The notes beneath the pieces were generated by a model. It searched no databases, was not told the origin of the DNA, and worked only from the letters and a program-made list of their open reading frames with translations. 64,000 nucleotides of DNA from an uncultured Lachnospiraceae bacterium (GTDB taxonomy: Bacteria > Bacillota > Clostridia > Lachnospirales > Lachnospiraceae): the NCBI GenBank assembly GCA_910579425.1, contig CAJTVL010000001.1:1-64000 (forward strand). Direction: 5' to 3'. Each line of letters begins with the position of its first letter. Position 1 is the stretch's first letter. Both the position numbers and the translations under genes were made by a program. Below are positions 42,693 to 51,709 of this stretch, one piece after another.

Positions 42693-42851
42693 TGTGGATC
42701 CTGTGGATTTTGTGGATGAAGCAGGATCGGGCAAAATATTAACGGCTCCCCAAAACGGTAAATACAGGATTTGTCCGGCCCTTTTCGGAAAGAAAAATAT
42801 CCACATATTTCGAAAGCCCCAAAGGCGTAAAAATATGTGGATAATGTGGAC
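42693..42851. promoter_or_regulatory. Cluster of DnaA-box-like motifs upstream of the primosome operon
   Basis: The heptamer TGTGGAT occurs at 42693, 42702 and 42711, exactly nine bases apart, and again at 42836 as a perfect consensus box TGTGGATAA; TGTGGAC follows nine bases later at 42845, and the inverted form ATCCACA lies at 42799-42805. Six sites in 160 bases between murC and the dnaD-like promoter is far above chance for a heptamer. They resemble the DnaA consensus TTATCCACA. DnaA control of the operon, or a DnaA-titration site, is inference. Confidence 0.6.
42792..42842 (-). terminator. murC terminator overlapping two DnaA-box motifs
   Basis: On the minus strand ATCCACATATTT (42842-42831) pairs with AAATATGTGGAT (42810-42799), with an inner GCC/GGC stem, and is followed by ATTTTTC (42798-42792). 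It starts twelve bases after the murC stop. Two of the DnaA-like heptamers form the base of the stem. Confidence 0.7.
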
Positions 42852-42853
42852 AA

Positions 42854-44251
42854 TCAGCGCTTCAGGAGACAATCCCCGATAGCTGCAACGTTTCCGGCCC
42901 CCATAGTTATCAACAAATCTCCCGTGGAACATTTTTCTAAAATAAATTTTTGAATTTCATCAAAAGAAGAAAAATAGTAACAATCTCCGCCTTGAGAAAT
43001 CACCTCATCCTGGAGATTTTTGGAACTGATTCCCAGATTGTCGGTTTCCCTTGCCGGATAAATATCCGTGAGAATCACATGGTCTGCCAGACAGAGAGCC
43101 TTTGCAAATTCCTTCATGAAGGCCCTGGTGCGGGTAAAGGTGTGAGGCTGGAACACGCACCAGATGGATTTGTGGGGGTAATTTGCAGCTGCGCTTAAAG
43201 TTGCGGTAATTTCCGTAGGATGATGGGCATAATCATCAATAAGGGTAATTCCGTCTATCGTCCCTTTGTATTCAAAGCGGCGGTCCGTTCCGTGGAACTG
43301 GGACAACGCATTTTGAATGACGGAAAGGTCAATGGAAAAGAGGTCGGCAAAGGCAATGGCAGCCATGGCATTATAAATATTGTGAATACCGGGAACGCCG
43401 AGGGTGAAAAGGCTTCCCGAAGGGATACTGCCCTCCTGCGCATTGCTTTTGCAGAGACGGAAGCCGGAAAAGCCTTTTTCATCGTGGGAAATCTCTTCCG
43501 GATGGTAGTCAAATTCCGCACTGCTGCCATAGGTCACGACCCGGCAGGAAAGGTCCTTTGTTATTTTGTCGATTTCAGGGATCTCGCCGTTTATAATCAG
43601 GATGCCTTCTGGGGGGATGAGAGCTGCGAATTTGTGGAAAGAGTTTCGTATATCATCAATATCCTTAAAAAAGTCCAGATGATCCTCCTCCACATTCAGG
43701 ATGATTCCCACCTTGGGGAAAAAGCTCAGGAAGCTGTTGGTGTATTCGCAGGCCTCCGTCACAAAAAAGGGGCTGTGCCCGATGCGGATATTTCCCCCGA
43801 TGGACTTAAGGATGCCGCCGATGGAAAGAGTGGGATCCGTTTCCGCCCTGAGAAGAATCTCGGAAATCATGGAGGTGGTGGTGGTCTTTCCGTGGGTGCC
43901 GCTGACGGCAACGGGAAGCTCATAAGTTTTCATGATCTGCCCCAGGAGCTGGGCGCGGGTCAGGGAGGGAAGGTTTCTTTCCTGTATGGCGATATATTCC
44001 GGATTGTCGGAGTGGATGGCGCTGGTATAAACTACCAGGTCAATATCGGAATTTAAATTTTCCTTCTTCTGGCCAATAAAGATCGCGGCGCCCTTTTTCC
44101 GGAGAAGCTCGGTCAGGGGGGATGCTTTCGCATCGGAACCGGATACGGTAAAGCCCTTTTCCAGGAGGATTTCAGCCAGGCCGCTCATGCTGATGCCGCC
44201 GATGCCGATAAAATGGATGTGGATAGGACGATCAAAATCTATTTGATACAT
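42854..44251 (-). CDS. murC: UDP-N-acetylmuramate--L-alanine ligase
   Basis: A 465-residue Mur ligase that adds the first amino acid of the peptidoglycan stem. The N-terminal Rossmann domain opens IHFIGIGGISMSGLAEILL, the P-loop is AVSGTHGKTTTTSMISEIL, the central domain includes EACEYTNSFLSFFPKVGIILNVEEDHLDFF and the C-terminal domain DDYAHHPTEITATL and the late TMGAGNVAAIG. Length is normal. GGAGG precedes the ATG and a promoter with ideal spacing lies at 44301-44329. It is transcribed alone and ends at the terminator overlapping the DnaA-like boxes. Confidence 0.97.
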   Translation of the reverse strand: MYQIDFDRPIHIHFIGIGGISMSGLAEILLEKGFTVSGSDAKASPLTELLRKKGAAIFIGQKKENLNSDIDLVVYTSAIHSDNPEYIAIQERNLPSLTRAQLLGQIMKTYELPVAVSGTHGKTTTTSMISEILLRAETDPTLSIGGILKSIGGNIRIGHSPFFVTEACEYTNSFLSFFPKVGIILNVEEDHLDFFKDIDDIRNSFHKFAALIPPEGILIINGEIPEIDKITKDLSCRVVTYGSSAEFDYHPEEISHDEKGFSGFRLCKSNAQEGSIPSGSLFTLGVPGIHNIYNAMAAIAFADLFSIDLSVIQNALSQFHGTDRRFEYKGTIDGITLIDDYAHHPTEITATLSAAANYPHKSIWCVFQPHTFTRTRAFMKEFAKALCLADHVILTDIYPARETDNLGISSKNLQDEVISQGGDCYYFSSFDEIQKFILEKCSTGDLLITMGAGNVAAIGDCLLKR

Positions 44252-44300
44252 GGGTAACCTCCGTTAGCGCATAATTATGATTATTATTAGTCTTGACTCA

Positions 44301-44329
44301 ATTATATATAATTACACAGCAAAAACCAA
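44301..44329 (-). promoter_or_regulatory. Promoter of murC
   Basis: Minus strand TTGGTT (44329-44324), 17-base spacer, perfect TATAAT (44306-44301). It lies in the 330-base AT-rich gap between murC and glgC, which otherwise holds only the divergent glgC promoter and a direct repeat. Confidence 0.6.
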
Positions 44330-44502
44330 TGCTATTTTTGCAAAAAATGTCGTAATAGAAAAAAATATACAAATTTTGCAATTGCTCTGCAATTATTTTG
44401 GGAAATCGGATTTGAGCACAGAAGGATGTTGTAAATTATACACATAAAATTAATACAATTAAGAATATTTTTGTAAAATACATTCACTTTCAAATGAATC
44501 TA

Positions 44503-44511
44503 TGATATACT
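44503..44511 (+). promoter_or_regulatory. Promoter of glgC-glgD
   Basis: TGATATACT, an extended -10 box at 44503-44511, preceded at 17-base spacing by TTCACT (weak -35). Predicted start of transcription is near 44518, about 64 bases before glgC. Confidence 0.5.
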
Positions 44512-44518
44512 ATTCACA

Positions 44519-44546
44519 TATAACTTAAATGGTACCTATAACTTAA
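44519..44546 (+). repeat. Direct repeat at the glgCD transcription start
   Basis: TATAACTTAA occurs at 44519-44528 and 44537-44546, an 18-base period, immediately downstream of the promoter; each copy is followed by a TGG a few bases later. Position suits an operator or leader element. Confidence 0.45.
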
Positions 44547-44581
44547 TATGGTTTAAAAACATCTGTATATGAGGTGATGAC

Positions 44582-45856
44582 ATGATCAAGAAAGAGATGA
44601 TTGCCATGCTGCTTGCAGGCGGTCAGGGAAGCAGACTGGGGGTGCTGACGTCCAAGATGGCCAAACCGGCAGTGTCCTTTGGCGGCAAATACCGCATCAT
44701 AGACTTTCCGTTAAGTAATTGTATCAATTCTGGGGTTGATACGGTGGGAGTTCTCACCCAATATCAGCCTCTTCGTCTCAATACTCATATCGGGATCGGG
44801 ATCCCGTGGGATTTGGACAGGAATTTAGGCGGGGTGACCGTACTTCCGCCCTATGAGAAAAACGTGAACAGCGAGTGGTATACCGGCACTGCCAATGCAA
44901 TTTACCAGAATCTGGAGTATATGGAGACCTTTCATCCGGAATATGTGCTGATCCTTTCCGGAGATCACATTTATAAGATGGATTATGAGGTCATGTTGGA
45001 TTTCCATAAAGAAAAGGAGGCAGAGGTTACCATAGCGGTCATGCCGGTTCCCATGGAAGAGGCGAAACGGTTTGGCATTATGATTACAGACGAGGAGAGG
45101 AGGATTACGGATTTTGAAGAAAAGCCTGAGAGGCCAAGAAGTAATCTGGCTTCCATGGGTATTTACATATTTAACTGGAAGACGCTGAGGCAGGCGCTGC
45201 TTGCCAACGCCCATCTGCCCGGCCTTGATTTCGGAAAGCATATCATTCCCTACTGCCACGGCAGGGGATGCCCTCTTTATGCCTATGAATTTAACGGCTA
45301 CTGGAAGGATGTGGGCACCTTAAATTCCTACTGGGAAGCCAACATGGAACTGATTGACATTGTCCCTGAGTTTAATCTGTACGAGGAATACTGGAAGATT
45401 TACACCAAGAGTGAAATCCTTCCGCCGCAGTATATTGCGGACGACAGCGTTGTGGAGCGGAGCATCATAGGAGAAGGTTCGGATATTTACGGACAGGTAT
45501 ATAACTCTGTGATTGGCTGCGGTGTGGTGATCGGTAAGGATACTGTGGTCAGGGACTCCATCATTATGAATCATACCCGGGTGGGAGAGGCCTGTGAGCT
45601 GAGCAGGGCGATTATCGCGGAGAATGTGGAGATCGGCAGCCGCGTAAGGCTGGGGGTGGGGGAGGAGATTCCCAATGAGGCGCAGCCCCATATTTACACG
45701 GGCGGCCTTGTTACCGTAGGAGAGAGAAGCCGGATACCCGATGACATTACGGTCGGCAAAAACACCTGTATTTTTGGAGCGACGGGGAAGGAGGATTATC
45801 CGGAAGGACATCTGGCAGGCGGAAAAACATTGATTAAGGCAGGTGATGAACAGTGA
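44582..45856 (+). CDS. glgC: Glucose-1-phosphate adenylyltransferase
   Basis: A 424-residue ADP-glucose pyrophosphorylase that makes the glucosyl donor for glycogen. The N-terminal nucleotidyltransferase domain has AMLLAGGQGSRLGVLTSKMAKPAVSFGGKYRIIDFPLSN in several family blocks (AGGQGSRLGVLT, KMAKPAVSFGGKYRIIDF), the catalytic LILSGDHIYKMDY and FEEKPERPRSN; the C-terminal part is a left-handed beta-helix with hexapeptide repeats (VGEACELSRAIIAENVEIGS). GAGGTGATGAC precedes the ATG. It overlaps glgD by four bases. Confidence 0.95.
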   Translation: MIKKEMIAMLLAGGQGSRLGVLTSKMAKPAVSFGGKYRIIDFPLSNCINSGVDTVGVLTQYQPLRLNTHIGIGIPWDLDRNLGGVTVLPPYEKNVNSEWYTGTANAIYQNLEYMETFHPEYVLILSGDHIYKMDYEVMLDFHKEKEAEVTIAVMPVPMEEAKRFGIMITDEERRITDFEEKPERPRSNLASMGIYIFNWKTLRQALLANAHLPGLDFGKHIIPYCHGRGCPLYAYEFNGYWKDVGTLNSYWEANMELIDIVPEFNLYEEYWKIYTKSEILPPQYIADDSVVERSIIGEGSDIYGQVYNSVIGCGVVIGKDTVVRDSIIMNHTRVGEACELSRAIIAENVEIGSRVRLGVGEEIPNEAQPHIYTGGLVTVGERSRIPDDITVGKNTCIFGATGKEDYPEGHLAGGKTLIKAGDEQ

Positions 45857-46971
45857 GGGCAATTGGGATTATATTAGCAGGCGGAAACAGCCACAGGATG
45901 AAAGAGCTTTGCCGCAAGAGAGCCGTGTGCGCCATGCCGGTTGCAGGCAGCTATCGGAGCATTGACTTTGCACTGAGCAATATGACGAATTCCCATATTC
46001 AGAAAGTGGCGGTATTTACCCAGTATAATGCCGGAAGCTTAAATGAGCATCTGAACTCCTCCAAATGGTGGGATTTCGGACGAAAACAGGGAGGCTTATA
46101 CGTGTTTACGCCTGCGGTTACTGCCGAGAGCAACTTTTGGTACAGGGGGACGGCGGATGCGATCGCGCAGAATCTTTCATTCCTTAAAAACAGCCATGAG
46201 CCCTATGTGGTGATTGCCTCCGGCGACTGTGTCTATAAGCTGGATTACAATAAGGTGCTGGAATACCATATTGCCAAAAAGGCGGACGTCACCGTAGTAT
46301 GCAAGGATATGGGGCCGAATGAAAATGTGGAGCGCTTCGGAACCATTAAGATGAATGAGGAAAGCCGCATTGAAGAGTTTGAGGAAAAGCCGGTGGTGGC
46401 AAGCTCCAATACCATCTCCTGCGGAATCTACGTAATCAGAAGGCGTCAGCTCATCGAGATGATTGAGAAATGTGAGGAGGAGGATCGTTATGATTTCGTC
46501 AAGGATATCCTGATCCGTTACAAGACCATGAAAAAGGTTTACGGATATAAGCTGAAGGAGTACTGGAGAAATATTGCATCCGTGGAGGATTATTTCAACA
46601 CGAATATGGATTTCTTAAAGAGCGAAACCAGAGATTACTTTTTCAGGCAGTATCCGGATATTTACTCTAAGGTGGATGATCTGCCTCCCGCGAAATATAA
46701 TGTGGGATCGCATATCAGAAACAGCCTGATTTCAAGCGGCTGTATCATCAACGGCACCGTGGAGGATTCCGTAATATTCAAGAAAGCTTTTATAGGAAAT
46801 AACTGTTATATCAAAAATTCCATCATATTAAATGATGTGTATATTGGAGATAACACACATATTGAAAATTGTATCGTGGAAAGCCGCGATACCATAAGGA
46901 CAAATTCCTACCATAAGGGTAGCGATGGCATTAAGATTGTAGTAGAGAGAAACAACAGGTTCGTCATTTAA
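45853..46971 (+). CDS. glgD: GlgD subunit of glucose-1-phosphate adenylyltransferase
   Basis: A 372-residue paralog of GlgC and its usual partner in Bacillota, where the GlgCD heterotetramer is more active than GlgC alone. The glycine-rich loop is altered (LAGGNSHRMKELCRKRAVCAM instead of GGQGSRL), as usual for GlgD, and the C-terminal beta-helix is present (SGCIINGTVEDSVIFKKAFIGN). The GTG start overlaps the glgC stop (GTGA), with AGGTGATG upstream, so translation is coupled. Confidence 0.93.
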   Translation: MRAIGIILAGGNSHRMKELCRKRAVCAMPVAGSYRSIDFALSNMTNSHIQKVAVFTQYNAGSLNEHLNSSKWWDFGRKQGGLYVFTPAVTAESNFWYRGTADAIAQNLSFLKNSHEPYVVIASGDCVYKLDYNKVLEYHIAKKADVTVVCKDMGPNENVERFGTIKMNEESRIEEFEEKPVVASSNTISCGIYVIRRRQLIEMIEKCEEEDRYDFVKDILIRYKTMKKVYGYKLKEYWRNIASVEDYFNTNMDFLKSETRDYFFRQYPDIYSKVDDLPPAKYNVGSHIRNSLISSGCIINGTVEDSVIFKKAFIGNNCYIKNSIILNDVYIGDNTHIENCIVESRDTIRTNSYHKGSDGIKIVVERNNRFVI

Positions 46972-47103
46972 GGGCGGCTCATACATCTTTGGTTTTTTGC
47001 TTGCTTAGGAGCTGTCCGCAGAGAATGAAGTTCGATGTGGAAGGTTTGACTAAGAGAAAAAGTACTGGGAAAAAGCTGCGGATGCGGCGGAATGAGAGGA
47101 AAA

Positions 47104-47379
47104 ATGCAAATTACAGATGTACGGGTAAGGAAGATTACCAAAGAGGGCAAGATGCGCGCCATTGTATCAATCACATTAGATGATGAGTTTGTGATTCATG
47201 ATATTAAAGTGATAGAAGGGGACAAAGGGCTGTTTATTGCCATGCCCAGCAAGAAAGCAACGGATGGCGAGTACCGGGATATTGCCCATCCCATTAATTC
47301 AACTACCAGGGATCGGATACAAACCACTATTCTGGAAAGGTATCAAAAGGCGCTGACGGAGCCGGAGGGGGAAGAATAA
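47104..47379 (+). CDS. spoVG: SpoVG family RNA/DNA-binding regulator
   Basis: A 91-residue protein matching SpoVG along its full length: MQITDVRVRKITKEGKMRAI, SITLDDEFVIHDIKVIEG, then LFIAMPSKKATDGEYRDIAHPI and the helical C-terminus. SpoVG binds nucleic acids and affects sporulation, septation and virulence genes in Firmicutes. ATG 47104 follows GAGAGG; the frame-start GTG/ATG at 47092 is not preceded by a site. It has its own terminator, and the order spoVG...pth-mfd is conserved in Bacillota. Confidence 0.95.
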   Translation: MQITDVRVRKITKEGKMRAIVSITLDDEFVIHDIKVIEGDKGLFIAMPSKKATDGEYRDIAHPINSTTRDRIQTTILERYQKALTEPEGEE

Positions 47380-47392
47380 TAGGCATTATGAG

Positions 47393-47424
47393 AAAGAGCA
47401 GAGCGAGAGCTTTGCTCTTTTTTT
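47393..47424 (+). terminator. Intrinsic terminator after spoVG
   Basis: AAAGAGCA (47393-47400) and TGCTCTTT (47413-47420) with an inner AGC/GCT pairing, followed by TTTT. Confidence 0.85.
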
Positions 47425-47482
47425 GCGGATAAAAATGTGGTATGATGGCAGGGTACAATAATTAAGAGAAAGGAAAACAGGA

Positions 47483-48052
47483 ATGTTTGTAATAGCGGGG
47501 CTTGGAAATCCGGGAAAAGAATATACAAATACCAGGCATAATGCCGGATTTGGAGTGATAGACGCGCTGGCAGAGAAATATGATATTTCTGTGATGAGTA
47601 TCAAGAACAGGGCGCTGACGGGAAAGGGAATCATTGACGGAAAGAAAGTGGTTCTGGTAAAACCCATTACCTTTATGAACCGAAGCGGGGAAAGCATCCG
47701 CCCTCTGGCAGATTACTACAAGATCGATCCCGAAAGTGAGTTGATTGTGATCTCGGACGATATTAACCTGCCGCCGGGGCAGATACGTATCCGGAAAAAG
47801 GGAAGTGCAGGCGGCCATAACGGCCTGAAAAATATTATCCATCACCTGGGAAATGAAAATTTCAAGAGAATACGCGTGGGCGTGGGGGAAAAACCAAAGG
47901 AGAATGATCTGGCGGATTATGTGCTGGGACGCTTTTCGAAGGAGGAAAGCTCTCTGATCGGGGATGGGACAAAAAAGGCCCTCCAGGCAGTGGAAATGAT
48001 GCTTGCGGGGGACACAGACCGGGCAATGAATGAGTTTAACAGAAAGGTTTGA
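47483..48052 (+). CDS. pth: Peptidyl-tRNA hydrolase
   Basis: A 189-residue enzyme that releases tRNA from stalled peptidyl-tRNA. The full set of motifs is present: IAGLGNPGKEYTNTRHNAGF with the catalytic histidine in RHNAGF, VKPITFMNRSGES, VISDDINLPPGQIRIRKKGSAGGHNGLKNI and FKRIRVGVGEKP. The ATG is preceded by an AGGA-type site. mfd follows, its ATG 15 bases after the pth stop. Confidence 0.97.
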   Translation: MFVIAGLGNPGKEYTNTRHNAGFGVIDALAEKYDISVMSIKNRALTGKGIIDGKKVVLVKPITFMNRSGESIRPLADYYKIDPESELIVISDDINLPPGQIRIRKKGSAGGHNGLKNIIHHLGNENFKRIRVGVGEKPKENDLADYVLGRFSKEESSLIGDGTKKALQAVEMMLAGDTDRAMNEFNRKV

Positions 48053-48066
48053 CGCGGGGTAGAAAC

Positions 48067-51000
48067 ATGAATGTAATGACGGCTCCTTTGATGGAACTGG
48101 GGGAATTCGATGAGATAAAAAGAAAGCTTGAGAGACAGAGCCGGGTTTGCGCTTCCCTGACAGGGTGCATGGAATCTCAGAAGCTTCATATGGTGTACGG
48201 GCTGGGAGAGGGATTTAAAAACAGGCTTATTGTCACCTTCAGTGATCTTCGGGTAAAGGAGATGATGGAAGATTACCGTTTTTATGACAGGACTGTCACT
48301 TCTTATCCCGCAAGGGATCTGATTTTCTATCAGGCGGATGTCCATGGCAATCAGCTGGTAACGGAGCGGATCAAATGCTTAAAGCGGATGTTGGAGGGCA
48401 AGCCGGTTACGGTGATCACAACCTTCAGCGCCCTGATGGCTCCCCAGATCCCGCTTTCCGTATGGCGGGAGAAGCTCCTTCCTATTAACGGGGAGAGCCG
48501 GCTGGATGAAAAGGAGCTGGCTCTGCGTCTGGTTGAGATGGGATATGTAAGGAATTATCAGGTGGAGGCTCCCGGCCAGTTCAGCATCAGAGGCGGTATT
48601 GTGGATATTTTTGATCTGACGCAGGAAAATCCTTACCGCATCGAGCTTTGGGGAGATGAGGTGGAGTCCATCCGAAGCTTTGATGTGCTCAGCCAGCGTT
48701 CCATAGAGAAGCTTTCCGGTATAACAGTCTATCCGGCAGGGGAGATGCTGCTCTCAGGAGAGCGGCTGAAAATGGGGATGGATAAGATTGAAAAGGAAGC
48801 GGAGGAATTTGCGGGAAAGCTCCGGGCACAGTTCCATACCGAGGAGGCTCAAAGGATCACCCTGCAGATCAAAGAGCTGTCGGAGCAGGTGCATGAATTT
48901 CGAAATCTGGTCAATTTAGATTCCTATGTCCATTATTTTTATGAGGATACGGTTTCTTTTCTGGAGCTCTTTGACCGGGACGAAACCTGTATTTTTGTGG
49001 ATGAACCGGCCAGGGTGAAGGAGCATGCCAAGGCGGTGGAGCTGGAATTTCGGGAAAGCATGATGCACCGCGTGGAAAAGGGCTATCTTTTGCCCGGACA
49101 GATGGAGCTTTTGTATTCCACAGAGGAAGTGGCGTCCAAAATGGAGCAGGCCAGGCTGGTTACGCTGGCCGCGTTAGATATGAAAAACACGCTGTTTAAG
49201 GCTGACAGGAAAGCGGATATTCCGGTAAAGAGTATTTCTTCCTATAATAATAGCTTTGAAGCTCTGGTGCAGGACTTAAAGCGCTATAAGAGAAACGGAT
49301 ACCGGATCCTTCTGCTCTCCGGCTCCCGGACCAGGGCGCAGCGGCTGGCCGGGGATTTGAGGGAGGAGGAGCTGACGGCTTTTTATACGGAGGATCCCGA
49401 CAGAGAGCTGCAGCCGGGGGAAATCATGACCTTTTATGGCAGGGTTCTGAAAGGTTTCGAGTACCCGCTGCTTAAATTTGCCGTGATATCGGAGAGCGAC
49501 ATTTTTGGCGCAGACAGTAAGAAGAAGAAAAAAAAGAAGCATCATGAGGGAAGCAAGATCAATGATTTTAATGAACTGAAGGTAGGAGACTATGTAGTTC
49601 ATGAAAACCATGGGCTGGGTATTTATCAGGGCATTGAAAAGGTTGAAATTGACAAAGTAGTCAAGGATTACATGAAAATTGAATACAGGGACGGAGGAAG
49701 CCTGTATGTGCTGGCCACAGGGCTGGACGTCATTCAAAAATATGCCTCGGCCGATGCCAAAAGGCCCAAACTGAGCAAGCTCGGAACCCAGGAGTGGGCC
49801 CGCACCAAGACGAAAGTGCGCCAGGCCGCCGGGGAGGTGGCCAGGGATTTGGTGGAGCTTTATGCCGCAAGGCAGCAGAAAAACGGGTTTCAGTACGGAA
49901 AGGACACGGTGTGGCAGAGGGAATTTGAGGAGATGTTCCCCTTTGAGGAGACGGAAGGACAGCTTGCCGCCATCGAAGCCACCAAAAGGGATATGGAGAG
50001 CACTAAGATCATGGACCGTCTGATCTGCGGGGATGTGGGCTATGGAAAGACGGAGATTGCAATCCGTGCCGCGTTTAAAGCGATACAGGAGGGAAAGCAG
50101 GTGGTATATCTGGTACCCACCACGATTCTGGCCCAGCAGCACTACACCACCTTTCTCCAGCGGATGAAGGATTTCCCGGTCCGGGTGGATTTGCTCTGCA
50201 GATTCCGCTCGGGGGCAGAGCAGAAAAAGACCTTGGAGGATCTGAAAAAGGGGCTGGTGGACATTGTGATCGGAACCCACAGAGTTTTGTCTGCGGACGT
50301 GATTTATAAGGATCTGGGGCTTTTGATTATAGACGAGGAGCAGCGTTTTGGCGTCACCCACAAGGAGAAGATCAAGAAGCTGAAGGAGAACGTGGATGTT
50401 TTAACGCTTACGGCTACCCCCATCCCCCGCACCCTGCACATGAGTCTGATCGGAATCCGGGATATGAGTGTGCTGGAGGAGGCGCCGAACGACAGGATGC
50501 CCATTCAGACCTATGTGCTTGAATATAATGAAGAAATGGTGCGGGAGGCCATTGTCCGGGAGCTGTCCCGGCAGGGACAGGTTTACTATGTCTATAACAG
50601 GGTAAACAATATTGCGGACATTGCCGCCGCCCTGCAGAAGCTGGTACCGGAGGCGACGGTTGCTTTTGCCCACGGGCAAATGAACGAGCGGGAACTGGAA
50701 CGTATCATGTATAATTTTATCAATGGAGAAATCGATGTGCTGGTATCCACAACCATTATCGAAACAGGACTTGATATTTCCAATGTAAATACCATTATAA
50801 TCCATGACTCCGACCGCATGGGGCTGTCACAGCTTTATCAGCTCAGGGGCCGGGTGGGGCGCAGCAACCGCACCGCCTATGCGTTTCTGATGTACCGCAG
50901 GGACAAGATGCTTAAGGAAGTTGCGGAAAAGAGACTGGCCGCCATTAAGGAGTTTACCGATCTGGGAAGCGGTTTTCGGATTGCCATGCGGGATCTGGAG

Positions 51001-51618
51001 ATCCGGGGGGCCGGAAATCTCCTGGGAGCAAGGCAGCACGGGCATATGCAGGCGGTAGGCTATGATCTGTACTGCAGGATGCTGGGCGATGCCGTCAAGA
51101 AGCTTAAGGGGATCAGTACGGCGGAGGAGTTTTCCACCACGGTGGATTTGAATGTGGATGCTTTTATTCCCCCTGCCTATGTGGTGAATGAGGTGCAAAA
51201 GCTGGATATTTACAAGCGGATCGCGGGCATTGAGAGTCAGACGGAATGTGAGGATATGAAGGGAGAGCTTTTGGACCGTTTCGGGGAAATCCCCGGGGCC
51301 GTAGAAAACTTGTTCCGTATCTCCATGATCCGCGTATGTGCCCACCGGCTTTATATGACGGAGGTAAAGGGAGGAAACGGAGAAATCCGGTTTCTGTTTA
51401 AGCCGGATGCCGGAATACGGCCGGAAAGGATACCTGCGCTTCTCAAAAAGTATGACAGGCTCAGCTTTAATCCCAAAGGAACGCCGTTCTTTTTGTTCCG
51501 CTACAAAAAATGCGGCGTGGTGGAGCGGGATGCCCAGATGCTGTTAGAGCACACGCAAAAACTTCTCGCCGCCATGGAAGAAGAGCTGGCGGCGGAGCCG
51601 GCTGCATCTTTGAACTGA
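48067..51618 (+). CDS. mfd: Transcription-repair coupling factor
   Basis: A 1183-residue SF2 translocase that removes stalled RNA polymerase from lesions and recruits UvrA. The UvrB-like N-terminal part (SIRGGIVDIFDLTQENPYRIELWGDEVESIRSFD) is followed by a lysine tract, the RNA-polymerase interaction domain (ELKVGDYVVHENHGLGIYQGI), the helicase core with Walker A near residue 655 (LICGDVGYGKTEIAIRAAF), DEEQ box IIDEEQRFGV, the LTATPIPRTLHMSL motif, QLRGRVGRSNRTAYAFL, and the C-terminal TRCF domain. ATG 48067 is used; the frame-start TTG 48049 overlaps the pth stop and lacks a site. A run of eight A lies within the lysine tract near 49530. Confidence 0.97.
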   Translation: MNVMTAPLMELGEFDEIKRKLERQSRVCASLTGCMESQKLHMVYGLGEGFKNRLIVTFSDLRVKEMMEDYRFYDRTVTSYPARDLIFYQADVHGNQLVTERIKCLKRMLEGKPVTVITTFSALMAPQIPLSVWREKLLPINGESRLDEKELALRLVEMGYVRNYQVEAPGQFSIRGGIVDIFDLTQENPYRIELWGDEVESIRSFDVLSQRSIEKLSGITVYPAGEMLLSGERLKMGMDKIEKEAEEFAGKLRAQFHTEEAQRITLQIKELSEQVHEFRNLVNLDSYVHYFYEDTVSFLELFDRDETCIFVDEPARVKEHAKAVELEFRESMMHRVEKGYLLPGQMELLYSTEEVASKMEQARLVTLAALDMKNTLFKADRKADIPVKSISSYNNSFEALVQDLKRYKRNGYRILLLSGSRTRAQRLAGDLREEELTAFYTEDPDRELQPGEIMTFYGRVLKGFEYPLLKFAVISESDIFGADSKKKKKKKHHEGSKINDFNELKVGDYVVHENHGLGIYQGIEKVEIDKVVKDYMKIEYRDGGSLYVLATGLDVIQKYASADAKRPKLSKLGTQEWARTKTKVRQAAGEVARDLVELYAARQQKNGFQYGKDTVWQREFEEMFPFEETEGQLAAIEATKRDMESTKIMDRLICGDVGYGKTEIAIRAAFKAIQEGKQVVYLVPTTILAQQHYTTFLQRMKDFPVRVDLLCRFRSGAEQKKTLEDLKKGLVDIVIGTHRVLSADVIYKDLGLLIIDEEQRFGVTHKEKIKKLKENVDVLTLTATPIPRTLHMSLIGIRDMSVLEEAPNDRMPIQTYVLEYNEEMVREAIVRELSRQGQVYYVYNRVNNIADIAAALQKLVPEATVAFAHGQMNERELERIMYNFINGEIDVLVSTTIIETGLDISNVNTIIIHDSDRMGLSQLYQLRGRVGRSNRTAYAFLMYRRDKMLKEVAEKRLAAIKEFTDLGSGFRIAMRDLEIRGAGNLLGARQHGHMQAVGYDLYCRMLGDAVKKLKGISTAEEFSTTVDLNVDAFIPPAYVVNEVQKLDIYKRIAGIESQTECEDMKGELLDRFGEIPGAVENLFRISMIRVCAHRLYMTEVKGGNGEIRFLFKPDAGIRPERIPALLKKYDRLSFNPKGTPFFLFRYKKCGVVERDAQMLLEHTQKLLAAMEEELAAEPAASLN

Positions 51619-51619
51619 C

Positions 51620-51672
51620 AAAAAGGGCTGTCCCGTCCGGAGCTGCTGCTCCCTGGCGTGACAGCTCTTTTT
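51620..51672. terminator. Terminator between mfd and the convergent kinase gene
   Basis: AAAAAGGGCTGTC (51620-51632) pairs with GACAGCTCTTTTT (51660-51672; one G.T pair), enclosing a GGAGC/GCTCC inner hairpin (51639-51652). It ends in a T-run for mfd and is nearly symmetrical for the opposite strand. Confidence 0.8.
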
Positions 51673-51709
51673 GAATCTAAGTATGTCCGCAAAAGCCTGC
51701 AAACTCCGG

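Noticed and set aside
43220..44056. Plus-strand open frame antisense to murC
   Set aside because: Mirror of the murC coding sequence with no family resemblance.
44252..44581. Possible riboswitch in the murC-glgC gap
   Set aside because: Only promoters and a direct repeat are seen; no conserved aptamer-like helices could be drawn in this AT-rich stretch.
49510..49545. Lysine tract and run of eight A in mfd as a frameshift site
   Set aside because: It lies in a flexible linker that is also basic in other Mfd proteins; the frame continues normally and no alternative product is apparent.
49276..50361. Long minus-strand open frame inside mfd
   Set aside because: It is a shadow of the mfd coding sequence; the plus frame has all Mfd motifs and the minus frame has no domain or ribosome site.
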